Assembly (NCBI GenBank): GCA_023300255.1
Contig: JALZWC010000498.1
Location: 1-6,321 of the forward strand
From: Saprospiraceae bacterium
Lineage (GTDB): Bacteria > Bacteroidota > Bacteroidia > Chitinophagales > Saprospiraceae
Direction: 5' to 3'
DNA length: 6,321 bases
Of the stretch, positions 3,940 through 6,321 are shown piece after piece. Position 1 is the stretch's first letter; every line of letters begins with the position of its first letter. The notes beneath the pieces were generated by a model, which saw nothing but the letters and a program-made list of their open reading frames with translations, was not told the DNA's origin and made no database searches. The position numbers and the translations under genes were made by a program.

Positions 3940-6165
3940 ATGCCTATACAACAGATAATTGGCGTCTATTTATTTTTACGAAAAATAACGATTTACTTCT
4001 TGCAAGATATAATGCAAGAGATAGACAGCCATACAGAACAAATAAAAGTACGTTTTGTCTTACAATTATGTCTACTTTTTTTAGTGTTTACCAGCCTTAT
4101 ATCTCCTACTATTTTTCTTATATCTCCTTACGCTTTTTTTGCAATTATAGTTTTTTGGATAATTAATATAGCCACACCATTCGTTATTAAATATACTAAT
4201 TCTGTATATTTTCCAGCTAAAATATTTTTGTTTGCTGCATTTATGTGCTCTGCGCATATTCATATTGTGGTCGGAAATCCAGAAGGACTTGGGCCTGTAT
4301 TGTGGTATCTAATTATTATTTTATCAGCAAGCTTTGTATTAGGAAAAAAATGGGGATTATTTTACACCTTTCTTACTATTGGTATGATTGGTTTGTTAAA
4401 CACTACGACTTATTTGGAAATACCACTATTCGGTATTAATGAACAAAAGGGGTTTAATAGGATACTGATGTTACCTTTAAGAATTGGTGTGCCTATGGCA
4501 TTTCTTTATGTGATCATTCGGCAGTTTATATTAGGTAAAGAGTTAGCAGAGGAAAAAAGCCAACAGCTAATTACTCACCAAAAAACCTTAACTGCTAAGA
4601 TAGCAGAACGAGAATTAGCTTACAGGAATTTAGTAGAAGAGGTGGGGGACATGATTTATGAAGTAGATAAAATAGGCAATTTTACTTTTATGAATAACGC
4701 TGGAGTAAATGCCCTTGGTTACTCAAAAGAAGAATTGTTGAAAAAATCTATCTATGATTTTATCGTGCCAGAAGATCAGAATGCTGTAAAGCAATTTTAT
4801 AGACTGCAAAAGAAAAAAGGCATTAGTTCAACTTATCATCAACTTCAAATACAAACGCAGTCAGGGGAAATAATATGGATCGGACAAAGAACTAAAATGA
4901 TATTTGATAAGACTGGTAAGTTGCTAAAGTCTCTTTGTGTTGGCCGAAATATATCTGTGCATAGAGAAATTGATATCATGCTTGAAAAAGCTAAAGATGA
5001 AGCGGTACAGCAGAATAAGATGAAAACAAATTTCATGTCTGCTATGAGCCATGAACTTAAAACACCTTTGAACGCAGTAGTTGCATTAGGACATGGATTA
5101 TTAGAAGAGGATCTAAAAGAGGAACAAAAAGAAGATATAGAGACCATTCTTTTTTCGGCCAATAATCTTGTTGATATTGTCAATGATTTATTGGATTATA
5201 ACTTAATAGAGGCGGGTAGACTACAGCTGAAACCAGCACCATTTGATTTGTTGGAAACAGTTAAGAAAACGGTACATTTAAGTAAACAATTAATTAAGAA
5301 CAAAGCAGTTAATATTCAATGGAATAATTCGATTAATATTCCTAGTAAACTGATAGGAGATGCAGGTCGCTTAGTACAAATATTGAATAATCTATTACAT
5401 AATGCTGTCAAATTTACAAGAGAAGGTACTATTGAGTTATCTATAAAACAAACCTCAGAAACGGATAAATGGGTGGATTTATATTTTGAAGTGAAGGATA
5501 GTGGTATCGGTATTGACCCATCAAAATTAGATCATATTTTTGAACGGTTTACCCAAATCGATAGCACCCTTTCAAGAGAATATGGAGGAACAGGCTTGGG
5601 CTTGTCCATTGTTAAAAATTTACTTCATCAGATGGGAAGTAATATCCAGGTTAAAAGTGAATTAGGAAAAGGAGCTACTTTCTTTTTTGCTGTTCAATTT
5701 CCTAAACAAGAGTTACTCGTTAAAGAGAAACCGAAAGAGAATTCTAAAGAATTATGTATTTCTAATAGAGACAACTTAGAAGGGGTACATGTCTTATTAG
5801 TGGAGGATAATAAAATCAACCAATTAGTAACGAAAAAGATTTTATTAAAATGGAAAACGAAAGTAGATATAGCTGAAAATGGTCAGATAGGGGTTGATAA
5901 ATTTAAACAAAACCATTACGACCTTATCTTAATGGATATAGAAATGCCAGTTCTAAATGGCTTTGATGCTACCAAACAAATACGAGCTTTAGAAGATACG
6001 GATTGCTCTATCCCTATTATTGCCGTAACCGCCTCCGCAGTGACTGATATCGTTCGGCAATTAGAAACCTATCAGTTTACAGACTTGGTGATGAAGCCAT
6101 TTGAACCTAAAGAATTATATAATAAGATGTTGGAGCACTGCACTGAGGCAACTAAAGTTGTTTAA
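3940..6165 (+). CDS. Membrane-bound PAS hybrid sensor histidine kinase with C-terminal receiver
   Basis: This 741-residue hybrid kinase would autophosphorylate on His and pass phosphate to its own receiver. About six membrane helices lie near residues 37-60, 64-86, 92-109, 117-135, 137-158 and 173-197. They are followed by a coiled linker (199-225) and a PAS domain (about 225-340: DMIYEVDKIGNFTFMNNAG... to VGRNIS). HisKA contains SHELKTPLN with the phospho-accepting His at 371. The ATPase domain has the N-box Asn 488, DSGIGID from 520, IFERFTQID and GGTGLGLSI from 549. The receiver has acidic Asp 623, phospho-acceptor Asp 666 in LMDIEMP, Thr 697 and Lys 719. All key residues are present, and there is no HPt domain. 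The start is uncertain: ATG 4012 (Met25, MQEIDSHTEQ) lies just before the first strong helix and may be the true one; neither start has a good Shine-Dalgarno. It sits 317 bases after gldG behind a hairpin, so it is probably transcribed separately. No partner regulator is in the window. Confidence 0.93.
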   Translation: MPIQQIIGVYLFLRKITIYFLQDIMQEIDSHTEQIKVRFVLQLCLLFLVFTSLISPTIFLISPYAFFAIIVFWIINIATPFVIKYTNSVYFPAKIFLFAAFMCSAHIHIVVGNPEGLGPVLWYLIIILSASFVLGKKWGLFYTFLTIGMIGLLNTTTYLEIPLFGINEQKGFNRILMLPLRIGVPMAFLYVIIRQFILGKELAEEKSQQLITHQKTLTAKIAERELAYRNLVEEVGDMIYEVDKIGNFTFMNNAGVNALGYSKEELLKKSIYDFIVPEDQNAVKQFYRLQKKKGISSTYHQLQIQTQSGEIIWIGQRTKMIFDKTGKLLKSLCVGRNISVHREIDIMLEKAKDEAVQQNKMKTNFMSAMSHELKTPLNAVVALGHGLLEEDLKEEQKEDIETILFSANNLVDIVNDLLDYNLIEAGRLQLKPAPFDLLETVKKTVHLSKQLIKNKAVNIQWNNSINIPSKLIGDAGRLVQILNNLLHNAVKFTREGTIELSIKQTSETDKWVDLYFEVKDSGIGIDPSKLDHIFERFTQIDSTLSREYGGTGLGLSIVKNLLHQMGSNIQVKSELGKGATFFFAVQFPKQELLVKEKPKENSKELCISNRDNLEGVHVLLVEDNKINQLVTKKILLKWKTKVDIAENGQIGVDKFKQNHYDLILMDIEMPVLNGFDATKQIRALEDTDCSIPIIAVTASAVTDIVRQLETYQFTDLVMKPFEPKELYNKMLEHCTEATKVV

Positions 6166-6321
6166 AAGGAAATATTATTCGAAGGTCATTGATTCCTAAC
6201 ACCTCTTCTTTCAGCTACAATCGGTACTAAAATATACGAGTGTGTAAAGAATTGGGGGAAAACACATATAATGTTGACGAATTTACCACATAGATACATA
6301 GTTCACATAGTATTACTCCTT
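6166..6321. other. Downstream non-coding tail with a CATAG repeat
   Basis: The 156 bases after the kinase show no supported gene. CATAG recurs at 6289-6293, 6297-6301 and 6306-6310 in the context ACCACATAGATACATAG. The reading frame from ATG 6271 is open to the window edge for 17 codons, but it runs through the CATAG repeat and gives an unconvincing peptide. No clear terminator hairpin follows the kinase stop. Confidence 0.5.

Noticed and set aside
6271..6321. Start of a further gene at ATG 6271
   Set aside because: Only 17 codons are visible, they cross the CATAG repeat, and the peptide has no recognisable character; the similarity of ATGTTGAC here to position 1220 is short enough to be chance.

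Overview
The window looks like a piece of a Bacteroidota chromosome. The basis is an adjacent gldF/gldG pair, which encodes the membrane parts of the GldAFG ABC transporter and is a hallmark of that phylum. AT-rich DNA, weak Shine-Dalgarno use and a membrane-anchored hybrid histidine kinase also fit. The repeat-rich spacers suggest a Saprospiria-like marine filament (for example an Aureispira or Saprospira relative), but that finer placement is inference only.

Layout, all genes on the + strand. Positions 2-112 hold the last 36 codons of an unidentified gene. Positions 113-479 are a non-coding spacer packed with repeats: a perfect 24-bp inverted repeat with a third, diverged copy in its loop, a weaker fourth copy, and three copies of a 16-bp unit ending 11 bases before gldF. 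gldF runs 480-1211. A 228-residue protein of unknown function follows at 1257-1943, then gldG at 1940-3622. Positions 3623-3939 are an AT-rich spacer with hairpins and a start-less open frame on the minus strand. A 741-codon hybrid histidine kinase occupies 3940-6165. The last 156 bases contain nothing convincing except a small CATAG repeat.

The main discovery is how the unknown gene came to lie between gldF and gldG. Just after gldF there is an orphan ATG at 1220, with an AGGA in front, followed by TTGACA (1223-1228). The same TTGACA recurs at 1940-1945, where gldG coding resumes. Removing one TTGACA copy and everything between the two restores a normal gldG start (ATG TTG ACA AAA TCA, i.e. 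MLTKSLLN...) eight bases after the gldF stop. This is what an insertion of about 711 bp with a 6-bp target-site duplication at codons 2-3 of gldG would leave. The inserted DNA is clearly more AT-rich and uses almost only AGA for arginine, unlike its neighbours. It has no transposase and no terminal inverted repeats that I can see. Its gene ends in a TGA taken from the duplicated target, and gldG now appears to start at TTG overlapping that TGA, so gldG translation probably depends on coupling to the foreign gene.

Functionally, GldF (permease) and GldG (auxiliary membrane/periplasmic subunit) would work with the ATPase GldA, which is encoded elsewhere, in gliding motility. The hybrid kinase is a separate signalling gene with a six-helix membrane sensor, PAS, HisKA, HATPase and receiver domains. 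Its partner and stimulus cannot be told from this window.
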